Source: Oenanthe sinensis
Taxonomy: Eukaryota > Streptophyta > Magnoliopsida > Apiales > Apiaceae
Length of the DNA: 64,000 nucleotides
Direction: 5' to 3'
NCBI GenBank assembly: GCA_028671895.1
Contig: CM053802.1
Location: 40,896,201-40,960,200 of the forward strand
Translations under genes and position numbers: made by a program
The notes under the pieces: generated by a model
Database searches by the model: none
The model's input: only the letters and a program-made list of their open reading frames with translations
What the model was told of the DNA's origin: nothing
Shown: piece after piece, positions 20,223 to 31,227 of the stretch
How positions within the stretch are numbered: position 1 is the first letter of the stretch
Layout: each line of letters starts with the position of its first letter

Positions 20223-23032
20223 GAGCCTTCATCTTCTTTGTTTGATGCATCTCCAATAAATGTGGAGATGCAGCCCCATTCATTATCTATTCCTATTCCA
20301 CAATCACCGCCACTTCAAATTTCTTCAGAAAATGTCTTGATATATAATCAAGCATTTTCAAATTCTCCTTCTTTGATTTTTAAGGAGAAGCCAATACTCT
20401 CTCCTGATTCTCCTACACAGAAAATTCAGGAAACATTTCTAAAGTCATTCATGATATTAATTCTCAATTTACCTCAACTTCTATTTTTTCTACTCCATTA
20501 ATTGATGTGTTTTCATCAAATGTTGTTCAGCCATCGACTGATAAGCCATTGATTGATACTCAACATCAATCGATGGGTATGCCTCAATCGATGGATATCC
20601 CAACCACCTCATCAACTGATGTTCTGAGAACATCAATTGATAATCAATTAATTGATGTTGCACAAATACTTGTAGGATTGAGTGAAATGAGTGAGAGGTA
20701 GGATTGCAGCCTAGTAAAAGGAGAGGGAATGAGTGAGGTCATTCTTATTTTTTCAAGGAATGTGAGTGAAACACTCGAGGGCCACACCTTAGATGGGCAA
20801 ACACTTTGAGGGCCACACCAGGATGAGATCCCAGGATGTGATCCTGATGAAAAATAGAGAGATGAGTGAAAGTGACAAGAAAATGTTACAATATGCACAA
20901 GAGATAGAAATGGACATCATGTCTGAAGATGAGAGGGTGTAGGAGATTGGGGGAGTAACTAATACAGATGGTGCTAGTAGGAGTGAAGTAAATAAGGAGG
21001 ATGAATTAGTTGAAGAAGAATAGGAAGTTGATGTTGGTAAGTTTGATCCAAGCAACTTTGTGTATCCTGATCAAAAGTACCAAGATTTGGCTACCTCAAC
21101 AAATAAAGATGCATAGAAAATTCTTGGTTTGGAGCACATTGAACAAAGAACAAGAAATCTAAAGGAGAGTTTAGCCAACAGAACAAACATTTACTACATG
21201 GCACCTGGTGATATTGATAATGATTCTGATGAAGAACCTTGGTTAAGTACCATTGATGGCTCTATTGGTGATGCTGAGAGGGAGGTTATTTCTCAATATA
21301 GGAGTGCAATGATGAATGTGAACATTGAAGACCCAATTCATAGAAGGATTGCCATCTACTATAGAGAGCAACTCAAAATCAATAAAATGACATTTTTTGG
21401 GTTGAAGAGGGAAATGGAAACCATTAAAGGCTCAATCACATCATCAAAGGATGCATTAGAAAGTAGATTGGATGAAAAATTGTCTCATGGCACATTACAC
21501 ACCATTCACACAAGTTCATCAAGGAGTCAAAGGGGTTCACAGAATTAGAAAAGAGGGTGTCATTTCTAGAAACCAAGATGGATCAAATCATCCAAGGTCA
21601 AGCAACTCATGCTGAAATTCTTCAAAGGTTTCTGGACATAATGTTTGCTCCTCCACTTGATGCTAACAAAAATGGATAGAATAGAAAGGATAGAGATGGA
21701 AATAGAGGTAATGGAGCTGCTGGGAGTAACAGGAATGTAAATAGGGCTGGAAGTAGCAAGGTTGGTAAAAGTTGTATAAGTGGTAGTGACAAAGGTCAAT
21801 CTTTAAAATCAACCAAGTCAACCACATAAGAAATGGAGAAGAAAAAGAGGGATGCTAAGAATCTTGCAGATGAATTAGAAGCAAGGAGGATTACAAGAGA
21901 AAAGAAAACTCAAGAGCTCATTGAGAATGAAAGAAGGAAATTTGAGGAATTGAAGAAAAACACAGAATTGGTAACCAAGGCTACTGAAACAGGAAATCTA
22001 GATGATTTCATTGTTCAAGTCAGAATAGTGAATGAAAGTGCAAAGGATGCTGCCAAGGATGTCATTAAAAATGTAGAAAAATTTCTTCAAGAAAACCAAG
22101 AGAGAATCTTGGAAGAGAAAAGAAAAGGAAAGGCCATCATGATTGAAGAAGGGAAAAAGAAGAAATTTGTTTCAACAGGAGAGAAATTAATTCAAGGAGC
22201 CATTGTTTTAGGAGTTATAGAAGCTACTAGGAAAGATAAGGATGATGAAGAGATAGCAAGGCAGATAGAAATAGAATGGAACATGGAGGACTCAATTGTA
22301 GAACAACTAACCAAACCAAGGAGAAAAATAGCAATGGCCAAGAAGAAGAAAGAAAATGAACCAATTGTTGTTCAGGAAAAAGCAATAGAGTGCCTAAGAA
22401 GAAAATCAAAGGGAAATAGTTCTTGAAGGGTACATGATGGAAGGGATTCTAATTATGAGTGAAAAAGGTCTGATAGCATGCAAGAAATTCCCTGCTACTT
22501 CTAACCATGAAGAGTCTATGAGTTTGGAGTATGAAAATGGTGAAAATGTGACTTATTCAATGAAGATGATAATGAAGCAAAGCTACAATACACTGAAGAT
22601 TATTCTTCCTCTACTCAACAAAAGATACAAATTTAATATCACTATAGCTCGGGAGATTCAATAGGAAATAACCAAGTTAATGAGAGCACCATCAAAAGTT
22701 GACCCTGATCCACCCCTTAGAATTTGGAAGTCTCAAGAGAAGAAAGTGATGCTAGAGCCAATATATGCAATGATCTTCATAGATGTAGAAGGAAATCAAA
22801 GTACTTTGGCATCTGCAAATATCTGGACAAAATAACAGATAAGGAAATTCAATACCATTTTAGGCAGTTGGGTGATATTGATGAGGATGAAGCTATTCTG
22901 AGAGGGTTTTTCTTGAGGCGGTTAAAGGAAAATGTAGAAAAGAGGAGTAAGAAGAAGAAGAAATAAATGAAGAAGAGGAGGAGGAAGCAGAAGAAATGAA
23001 GAAGATTGCAGAAATTCAGATGTCAATTAACT
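20223..23032 (+). pseudogene. Unidentified coiled-coil ORF 3' of pol in element G
   Basis: I do not recognise the protein. Open pieces in alternating frames (20238-20700, 21129-21545, 21833-22426, 22434-22990) suggest one ORF of some 800-900 codons broken by frameshifts and a few stops. The N-terminal part is Ser/Pro/Ile-rich. The centre has an acidic segment (GDIDNDSDEEPW) and YYREQLKINKMTFFGLKREM. A strongly charged stretch follows that is likely coiled coil (RRKFEELKKNTELVTKATET, then VEKFLQENQERILEEKRKGK). The C-terminus reads KYFGICKYLDKITDKEIQ...FLRRLKENVEKRSKK. A related C-terminal module appears in element I. No clear membrane anchor or signal peptide was seen. It could be an env-position or accessory ORF. 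Confidence 0.6.
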
Positions 23033-23146
23033 AGTATTCCTAAATCTTAAGTGCTTTCATTTTCATGATTCTAGTTTACAAATTTACATCTATTAGGATT
23101 TTGTTATCATCAAGTAAAATTTATGCATGTTAGTCTCGCAGACATA

Positions 23147-23159
23147 AAGAGAGGGAGAT
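23147..23159 (+). promoter_or_regulatory. Polypurine tract of element G
   Basis: taaagagagggaga is a purine run ending at the LTR start TGTTAGGAATTATGCAG, as expected for plus-strand priming. Confidence 0.82.
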
Positions 23160-23219
23160 TGTTAGGAATTATGCAGTCTTGATGATAAACTTAATCTTAG
23201 AATCATAGAAATTATTATG

Positions 23220-23710
23220 TAACTGATCAATTGATATATGTTATAAATATCAATTGATTAGGAAACCATTTATCAGTTGACATGTTTATGTAAATCAACT
23301 GATAATATGGATGTTTTTGTAACATGGTTGTACGTAGTCTTTTCAATTAATATGCTAGATCATTTGATGGTATTTAACTCATCAATTGATACTAAAGTCG
23401 ATTGATATAGGTCATCAACTGATGTATGTTTTAGACTGTTAAAATTTTGAATATGTTGAAGATATGAAGAATATAGAGGTGAAGAATGATCAATTGATAT
23501 TTAAGAATCAATGGATGGAGGATCAATTGATATCAAGCCAAGTCAAAGATTGAAGACCATCAACTGATAAGAAGACTCATCAATTGATATATCGATTGAT
23601 AACATCTATCAATCGATAAGTCAATTTTTATTATCAATTGATGGCTATCAAGATCAATCGAAGAAATATATCAGTTCATGGATACAAGTAAGAATCAATT
23701 AATATGCTTA
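23220..23710. repeat. Dispersed ATCAATTGAT array in LTR G
   Basis: At least fifteen copies of a ten-base, mostly palindromic motif (atcaattgat and variants atcaactgat, atcgattgat) lie at irregular spacing of about 20-50 bases on both strands. The same array occurs in LTR J (36130-36220 and 45000-45370). Confidence 0.85.
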
Positions 23711-24258
23711 ACAACAAATTAACAATTAATAGGGATAGCACACAAAGACAAAATGTCAGGAATCTTCAAACAAAAGTACAGCTATGGAAGACAGTCTACA
23801 TTGACTGTGAAGACTCAAATTGAAGTTGTCTTTCCTAGATTGAAGAACTTTCCCAGAATGGAAAAAGACAGAAAGGAAGGATAGTTTAGTAATATTTCTA
23901 GAATAGGTATTTTTATTTTTACTCTATTCTTGAGATTGTAAACACTCTTATAATATATAAACAAGAGTGGTAGCATTGTTAGAATTGACAAACTTAGAAT
24001 ATTTCTTTAGAATCAATTGTTCAAGCTAAAAAGAACTTGTAAGAACAATTGATTCAATTCTAACCTTGTAAAAGCAGCTAGGTTTTTAAACCTAGGAAAC
24101 TTGAGCAATCAATTCACTGGTGGAGCAAAAAACCCACCAGTAATTTTTTATATCTTGTTCAAAGTTTATGTTCTCAATTTTATCAGTTATATATATACTT
24201 CTCAAACACTTAAACCAACAAGAACAAATATTAAACTTGAAAGTTTTCAAAAAGTTTT

Positions 24259-24292
24259 AATATTTGTATTCAAACCCCCTTCTACAAATATT
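24259..24292 (+). other. C-loop hairpin near the LTR G end
   Basis: aatatttgta, a 14-base loop ttcaaacccccttc, then tacaaatatt: a perfect 10-bp stem and the longest of the five examples. Confidence 0.8.
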
Positions 24293-24316
24293 GTCATTGT
24301 TCAAGAACAAATAACA

Positions 24317-24866
24317 GTGTGAATGTTTTTGCACTAGACCCCAAAGATGTCAAATACTTCTCTTTCATCCACTGGAGCATTTCTTTCAAATTTACAGAGT
24401 GATTTTTATCCAGCCACTCATCTATATTAGAATCTCTTTCTTCAGCCATGAATTGATTTGCTCATGATCTTTTACATACTCCATCAAAATGGTAGCATAG
24501 TGTTTGTTAGGAAGATGAGATGTCAATAGTTTCTGAGCTACATTATAGAACCCATCTAGTTGGTCTACATAGAGTTCCGTAAATTTATCTTCTAGAAGAA
24601 TGTGTCCAACAGATGGTCCTGATTCCCTATCATATTGCACAGGTTTTTGTCATTGTGATAAAATTATGGCTAAGGTCACCACTTGTTACTGTGGACCCCT
24701 TAGTTGTGATTTCCTCATCAACAGGCTCATGTGAGTCATCAATCTCAGCCGAACGGACATGTGAATTCTCCCTAGGAGACAGTCTTTGAATGACTGACGA
24801 TTGTCTAGGGGATGCCATTTACATGGAGTGGAGGTCACCCAAATTATCCAATGTCTATGAAGATTT
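24317..24866 (-). pseudogene. ORF H, C-terminal part (unidentified)
   Basis: Minus-strand coding sequence in two frames joined by a shift near 24635. It includes MASPRQSSVIQRLSPRENS, a Glu/Asp/Thr-rich stretch, then GHILLEDKFTELYVDQLDGF, YNVAQKLLTSHL and EWLDKNHSVNLKEMLQWMKE up to the G insertion at 24317. I do not recognise a domain; it contains no protease, integrase or reverse transcriptase motif. It continues the frame of the pieces at 26423-26538 and 28072-29290, from which it is separated by solo LTRs A2 and A3. It is probably an accessory ORF of an old minus-strand retrotransposon. Confidence 0.55.
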
Positions 24867-26427
24867 TGAAGGGTTTCGTGACACAAACGCAGCGGAATAA
24901 ACGTGAAAAATAAATCAAAATAGCGAAACCCTCCGCAGGATCCATGCGAAAACAAAAGATTTAATTCGGAGATAAAGAATAAATACCTTTAGAAGCTTTA
25001 ATAGTTCATTAATGGAAGATTAATGGAGGTCCAAAGCTTGTTTAATCACCACGTATCCCGCTCTCGCGATCTACGCTCTACGGTATCCACACGAACACTT
25101 TTCATGAAGGATTGATGTGTACTAGCACCCGAAAACTTCTTCTCTCTCTATCTTCCTCCTCTCTCAGAGCGGCTAGGGTTTTGTAAAATCTCTCTTTTAT
25201 TAAATCAGCCCATAAAGAGATTATATAGAGAGAGGAATAAGTTTTCTAATTATCATCCAATTATAATTAATACTAATCCAAAATTCTAAATTATTTAATT
25301 AAGTCTCACTTAATTAATTAATTATTAATTTTGGAATTAGTTTAAGTAATTCATTTATTCTATTTATATAATTAATTAAGTCATACTTAATTAATATCAT
25401 AAATAAAATAAATTACTTATTTAATTTAAATTCATAATTTAAATTCATAATTTAAATTATTTCTCCTTCAAGCGTTCTTTGTGTGTGACCCTGTAGGTTA
25501 TTATTACGTTGGCAACAATTTTAATATCTAATTAAAATTGTAAACAATGAGCGGCATCTAGTAATACATCATTGCTACCCAAGTAATAATAATAAATCGG
25601 TGATTCGATTAAGCCTTTCGTGAATAATGTTCCATGTAATATAATCCCTTTAATCTTGATATTATAGATTAAACTCAAGGCATGTCTCGTGTCATCCTCT
25701 TCATAATTTAATCTTTATTTTTCTTGATCGATGAGTAGACTATTAAAATCAAATCAACATTTGAGCACGGCCGTGCATTTCATAGTCTCACTCAAACAAG
25801 AGGCCAATAATATCACTCCTAAAATTAGGAGGATTAAATCCCATCTAGATCATTCATATTTCTCATACGATTCATAATATACCCAATGTCCACTTTTATC
25901 ATCACCCGGTCAAAGGTAACTTTTAATGTAATCAAAGTATATTAATTCTCGTATAGAAATATAATGATTTCAGGTCTAAGGATCATTACACCATTATCAC
26001 AGTGAGAATTACTTATGACACTTACTTAACATGTAAAATCTCACGGCGGGTCATTCTAGTGCCATGCATTGATACATGCACTTATGTTCTTGACTTTAGT
26101 ATCCCCATACCTATGACCAATGAGATGTGGTCATCTGTCATGAAACATACTAGTCTTTGTGCATTATTATTGTCCTTAAATAATAATACTCGACTAGGGA
26201 ATTTTAGGAATAAGATACTATTCATATAATCTCATTTTTAAGTCACATACTTAAAGATATATAATACGTATCAAAATTTCAAGGACATTTATTATGCTTT
26301 CAATTTATTACGCAGTAAATAAAACATAATAAATAAATAATAATCAATAAAACATAATCCTTAATAATAAATATTTTCCTTAAAATATAAAAAGTATTGT
26401 CTCTAGAGCACAATTACTAACAGATTT
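24862..26427 (-). mobile_element. A2: solo LTR of family A
   Basis: The LTR spans 24867-26422 (1556 bp; plus strand TGAAGGG...ACTAACA) and is flanked by a perfect gattt duplication (24862-24866 and 26423-26427). Removing it reconnects ORF H. It is very similar to the LTRs of A4 and A5, so it is comparatively young. Confidence 0.95.
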
Positions 26428-26538
26428 GGTCTTCACAGGCTCATGAATGAGACCTTTAAGTGGTGTTATAATATCATCCACAGGGTATAAAGTAAAGACT
26501 CCTGGAGTCCCTATGGTTGTGATGGTGTCATCAGGATA
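26423..26538 (-). pseudogene. ORF H, middle fragment
   Basis: A short open minus-strand stretch reading YPDDTITTIGTPGVFTLYPV and ITPLKGLIHEPVKTK, lying between two solo LTRs. It links the upstream and downstream pieces of ORF H. Confidence 0.55.
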
Positions 26539-28071
26539 TGAAGGATTTCGAGGCACAAACGCAGCGGAATAAACACGAAAAATAAATCAAAATAGAGAAA
26601 CCCTCCGCAGGATTCATGCGAAAACATAATATTTAATTCGGAGATCATGATGTATTACTTTTTAGAGCTTTAACGAATTAAAGATAGAGATTATGGAGGT
26701 CCAAAACTCATACGATCACCACGTATCCCGTAGCACGCGATCTACGCTCTAACGGTATCCACACGAACACTTGATCTTCGAAGGAGGAAGGATGTACTAG
26801 CACCCAAGTTGTTTCACTCAACTTCTATCTCTCTCTCTCTCTCTGTGCGGCTAGGGTTTTCCCAAAACTGAATTAGGTTAACTCCTAGAGAAAGAAATGT
26901 ATTTATAGAGGAAATAAACAAGCTTTTTAACCCATCATCTGATTGGGCCTTATATTTAATTAATTTATTTAAAATTTGGGTTTTAATTTAATTAACTAAT
27001 TAAGTCAAATTTAATTAATTACTCAAATGTAATTTGAATTATAAATTAATTCAAATTTCTAATTTTTATTAATTAAGTCCAACTTAATTAATATGCAAAA
27101 TAAATTTGAATTACTGTTAATTCTCCTTCAAGTTTTCTTTGTGTGTGACCCTTTATGTTATCATTACATTGACAATAATTTTATTATCCAATAACAAAAT
27201 TATAAACAATGAGCGGCATCTAGTAATACATCATTAATAATTAAATCGGTGATTCGATTGAGCCTTTCGTGAGTAATGTACAATGTAATATAATCCCTTT
27301 AATCTTGATATTATAGATTAAACTCAAGGCATGTGTCGTGTCATCCTCTTCATAATTTAATCTTAATTTTTCTTGATCGATAAGTAGACTATTAAAATCA
27401 AATCAACATTTGAGCACAGTCGTGCATTTCATAGTCTCACTCAAACAAGAGACTAATAATATCACTCCTATATTTAAGAGGATTAAATCCCTTCTAGATT
27501 ATTTATATTTCTCATACGATTTATAATATACCCAATGTCCACTTTTATCATTACTCGGTCAAAGGTAATTTTTAATGTAATCAAAGTATATTAATTCTCG
27601 TATAGAAATATAATTATTTCAGGTCTAAGGATCATTATACCATTATTACAGTGAAAATTACTTATGACACTTATTAACATGTAGAATCTCATAGCGGGTC
27701 ATTCCAGTGTCATGCATTGAGACATGCACTTATGTTCTTGACTTTAGTATCACCATACATATGACCAATGAGATGTGGTCATCTGTCAACAAATATACTA
27801 GTCTTTATGCATTATTATTGTCCTTGAATAATAATACTCGACTAGGAAATTTTAGAAATAAGATACTATTCATATAATCTCATTTTTAAGTCACATACTT
27901 AAAGATATATAATACGTATCAAAATTCCAAGGACATTTATTATGCTTTCAATTTATTACGCAGTAAATAAAACATAATAAATAAATAATAATCAATAAAA
28001 CATAATTCTTAATAATAAAATATTTTCATTAAAATATAAAAGTAATTGTCTCTAGGGCACAATTACTAACA
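26539..28071 (-). mobile_element. A3: older solo LTR of family A
   Basis: It is 1533 bp and runs TGAAGGATTTCGAGGC...AATTACTAACA on the plus strand. It differs from A2, A4 and A5 at many positions, including the segment after the first 100 bases and several short deletions. The flanking pentamers (ggata at 26534-26538, tgaaa at 28072-28076) do not match, so the insertion site has been altered or the element arose by recombination between different insertions. Confidence 0.85.
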
Positions 28072-29290
28072 TGAAATGCCCCAACATGCATTCCCTCACC
28101 ATCTCAATGTGGTTCTTGGGTGTCGAGAAAGGTGTCATGTACTAAGTCACTTGATTTTGGCTTATCAAGAGGAATGGATTCTTGGTGATCAAGAACCTCA
28201 TATGCATTTGATTACACATTTGGTAAAAAAAAATCAAGAGAAGTAGTTGAAAGAATAGAAGTAGAAATGAGTGTTGGCAACTCCCCCTGGAAGGAATGAT
28301 AAGCTTCAAAGGTTTGACCTATGTGCTCTCTATTCAGTGTATGCCCTTCAAGTGTTCTTCTCTCATCAACAAGAGTGAGTTCTTGTGATGGTGCAGACTC
28401 TATACAAGTTGGAGTGGGTTGACTCCTTTATTCAATAGATACACCCAGTTGAGAGAGTGCACATAGCAAGAGGTTTAATCCCTGTGTAATATTTGCATCC
28501 TGTTGAGAGGGTGCAGAGTAGCTAGGTGTGGTCCCCTTATTTTTTTTCTCCTAGCCAGGGTTGCCATAGGTGACTCAGGTTCATCACCTTCTACTACTAT
28601 GTCCAACACATTAAGAACTTGTCTAGCAGCATTGGCTTTCTCTTTCTCTTATTTTCAACCATAGTGTTTTGAGAGACTGTGGAGGTTAGTTCGCTAACAT
28701 CTGGTGATACTGAAGAAAGGTTAATATATGGTCTAGGAGCCTCTAGGTTAGGTGTATTTGGTTATTCAGCATCCATGAGGTCCTTTTTTACATAAAAACT
28801 ATGATATATGGGTTGATCAAGTTATATGTCCCAAACATACTGATCATATGAGGATTAATGCAAATGGGCATCAATTTGATTCCAAGAATCCAATGTGCCA
28901 AATAGAACTTTGGACATTGTTTTGTTTTACCGAATTCTTTGTGCATTAATCCCAGGTAATTCAATTAAGTTTTCATTTTTATAATTTAATACAGATTAAA
29001 TAAATCTAGGGAAGAATATCTCATTAACTTTCTTGAGCTGGGATTTCCCAAGTCTGGTGACAAGTTCCTTGATGATGAGTTTGCCCACATCGAGCTATTT
29101 TCCAAAAGCCAAGTGGGCTAGTTTCTGTGCAATGGAGCACAAAATAATAAAATCATCGGTAACAACTAAATAATTATCTTGACTTTCTAAACACTTAAAG
29201 GTTAAAAAATTGTTCGCATTGTGCTTTTTAAAAACACAAATATCACCCAATGTCAAATAGTTCTTTCCAAAATTTTATCCATCCATCATG
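28072..29290 (-). pseudogene. ORF H, N-terminal part (unidentified)
   Basis: The minus strand has long decayed frames: LGDICVFKKHNANNFLTFKC, TDDFIILCSIAQKLAHLAFG, KKVNEIFFPRFI (28999-29016 encodes FFPRFI), NLIELPGINAQRIR and MSKVLFGTLDSWNQIDAH. A Ser/Thr-rich middle follows (ESAPSQELTLVDERRTLEGH), then LDHQESIPLDKPKSSDLVHD. At least six stops and several frameshifts are present. The F-PRF-I block resembles, from memory, hypothetical proteins carried by large plant retrotransposons, but I cannot name a family. It is not a polymerase or capsid gene. Confidence 0.5.
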
Positions 29291-29649
29291 TAACGTTAAT
29301 TGATTTTTTTCATTTTTCCTCTTTCTCACATCTTATTGCCCAGATTGACTTGAATGCAACACTGCAATATAGTTTCCATTTTTTCAATTCTGTGTGATTG
29401 GTTTGAATTTTTTGCAAACACCCTGTCAAAGAAACAAATAAATAATCTAAATCAAAGTTAAATTAGTATGAAAAATTAATTTTAAAATGCATACCACGCC
29501 ATAACAGTACTCAGATAGATAAGATGCTTTTATTTAATTTTGAAATAATCAAGAGTACTACTTGCACATTCAATTTGTAATAAAATATTTATATTCTCAT
29601 ATTTACCAAAGTATGATTAAATTCCAATTAACTGATATAGAAAGAGATT
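29291..29649. other. AT-rich stretch, no feature recognised
   Basis: No open frame, LTR end or structured repeat was seen between ORF H and the B3 relic. It may hold the original boundary of the element carrying ORF H, but I find no terminus. Confidence 0.4.
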
Positions 29650-30620
29650 TCAAACACTTAACAACATGATCACCTAAATTAACATTTGTTTTTTCAACAC
29701 CAGAAGTAGCAATAATAGAGACATCAAATATTCCTTCTCCATAATAAGTGAACAGACGAACACTTCAAATTATTGCAAAGATGTCGATGAAAACACATCT
29801 TCCAGGCCCTGCAAATTTTTGTTTAATTTTGTGTAATTACTACAAATAATTTAACCATCGTTCAACCAATACTTTACATCTTCACAAATAACAAGTTCCA
29901 TATCTTCATGGAATTTTTGGGGATTATGTATAGACAAAAATTCGTATCCATTGCTATCAATTTATTAATTTTGTGTTTACTAAAACAATCAAATTGTCAC
30001 ATTAAATACTCACAATATTTGATAAATTTTAAGGAGAATAGAGAAATATCTTCAGAAATTTGCAACTAATATCATAAAGATTGCCTAAAATATAGCATAA
30101 ATGATTGAAAAATATTATTAGAAATTAGTCAATCGTCTATATATGTGAATTTATAAAAATTGAAATATAAGTAAACTATATTGAATATAAACCTGCATGA
30201 GATTCTGAGCCACGAGAATTAATAACATATGCTCAGAAATTCTTTCATCAATTATACTGGAAAATAATGAAACAACCATTTCTGCAATCAATATGTTCAA
30301 AATTTTGTAAAATGCCGATGAAAGCTTTTTCTTCTTTTATAAACTTAAAACAGAATTCATCTCCATTACTTAGTACTAAGTTCACAACCTCTGGGAGCAT
30401 TTTACTATAACATGAACAGAATTTTTCAGGCAAACACAGTTTCAAAGATGTTCAAAGTTACAATAAATATTACAAATAATTCAATTATAGAATATTTAAG
30501 AATATTGAATTAAATGTTTACCATCTTATTTGCTTAACAATCCTTTTGTGAATGAAACTTCATAAATTTAATAGGAAGCCTTTTTGATTCACCTATATAT
30601 AAACTTATTTTTTATCTACA
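29650..30620 (-). pseudogene. Relic of a B3-domain (REM-like) transcription factor gene
   Basis: On the minus strand, 30445-30250 encodes LKLCLPEKFCSCYSKMLPEV, then VVNLVLSNGDEFCFKF and ILQNFEHIDCRNGCFIIFQY. The order LP-x-KF, hydrophobic strands and a G-x-F-x-x-F-x-Y end matches the plant B3 DNA-binding fold of the REM group. A second piece near 29680-29780 (SVRLFTYYGEGIFDVSIIAT, SGVEKTN) looks like the last B3 strands of another exon or repeat. A third, SKRLPIKFMKFHSQKD near 30560-30600, resembles a B3 start. The stretches between are AT-rich and could be introns. Stops break each piece, so this looks like a dead gene or captured fragment. It is the only cellular-gene-like signal in the window. 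Confidence 0.45.
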
Positions 30621-31227
30621 ATCAAAATAAATAAAATAAATAAATGACAAGTATCTACAGTTGGAAGTTCATTGGATCACGTATGATTAATGTATTACAA
30701 AAAACATTCCAACTATTTTCTTATCAAACTATATAATATGAAATACAACTGCATAAGAAACAAATACGACAACAATGTAAGTCTCAGCTATTTTTACTAC
30801 TCTTTAATAAGTAAATTGTATGTAATACCAAATTTGAAGAATTTGAAAATTATTTCATGATTAAAAGAACATTCTATTTGAACAAAATCTACCAACATCA
30901 TGTTAAAAAAATATTCATTAAAGTGATATGACAATATGTCAATTACAACGAAATCATATTTAACAAACCTATTTTTTGAGGCGTGAATTTATTCCTTCAA
31001 AACCCTAAATTAGAGAACAAAGAATGTAGACGAAACATTTGTAAAAGATGACGACAACCGGACTTTACTAAGTTTAGTTCTTTGTAATAGAATGTAATAA
31101 ATTAATTATATTTTTAAAAATTAATTTATTAATTTTTTTAAATAATTACTCTTAAATGTAATTATTTATTCTCATATAATTGAAACATTTTAATGGTTAT
31201 GTTAATTTTAATTTTCATAAATTAATT
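30621..31227. other. AT-rich stretch, possibly upstream part of the B3 relic
   Basis: No coding signal. On the minus strand the sequence tttagggttttgaagg near 31000 resembles plant 5' untranslated sequence, but there is nothing decisive. Confidence 0.3.

Larger units (their letters stand above)
20223..24316 (+). mobile_element. Element G: 3' half of an LTR retrotransposon with an extra ORF
   Basis: A long decayed coding region is followed by a polypurine tract (23147-23159) and an LTR (23160-24316). No gag or pol motif occurs in the 2.9 kb before the LTR, so this is an additional ORF placed 3' of pol. Some plant SIRE-type Copia elements have such 3' ORFs. G inserted into ORF H; gtgtg (24317-24321) is the expected target duplication. 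Its 5' half is not in the window. Confidence 0.75.
23160..24316 (+). repeat. Element G 3' LTR
   Basis: It is 1157 bp and runs TGTTAGGAATTATGCAG...AACAAATAACA. The first half (23220-23710) is packed with copies of the ATCAATTGAT motif. A likely TATA region (tataatatataaac) is near 23951. It ends with the C-loop hairpin (24259-24292). It is homologous to solo LTR J. Confidence 0.85.

Noticed and set aside
23220..23710. Possible CRISPR-like array from repeated ATCAATTGAT units
   Set aside because: Units are short, degenerate, on both strands and irregularly spaced inside a plant LTR, with no cas genes.
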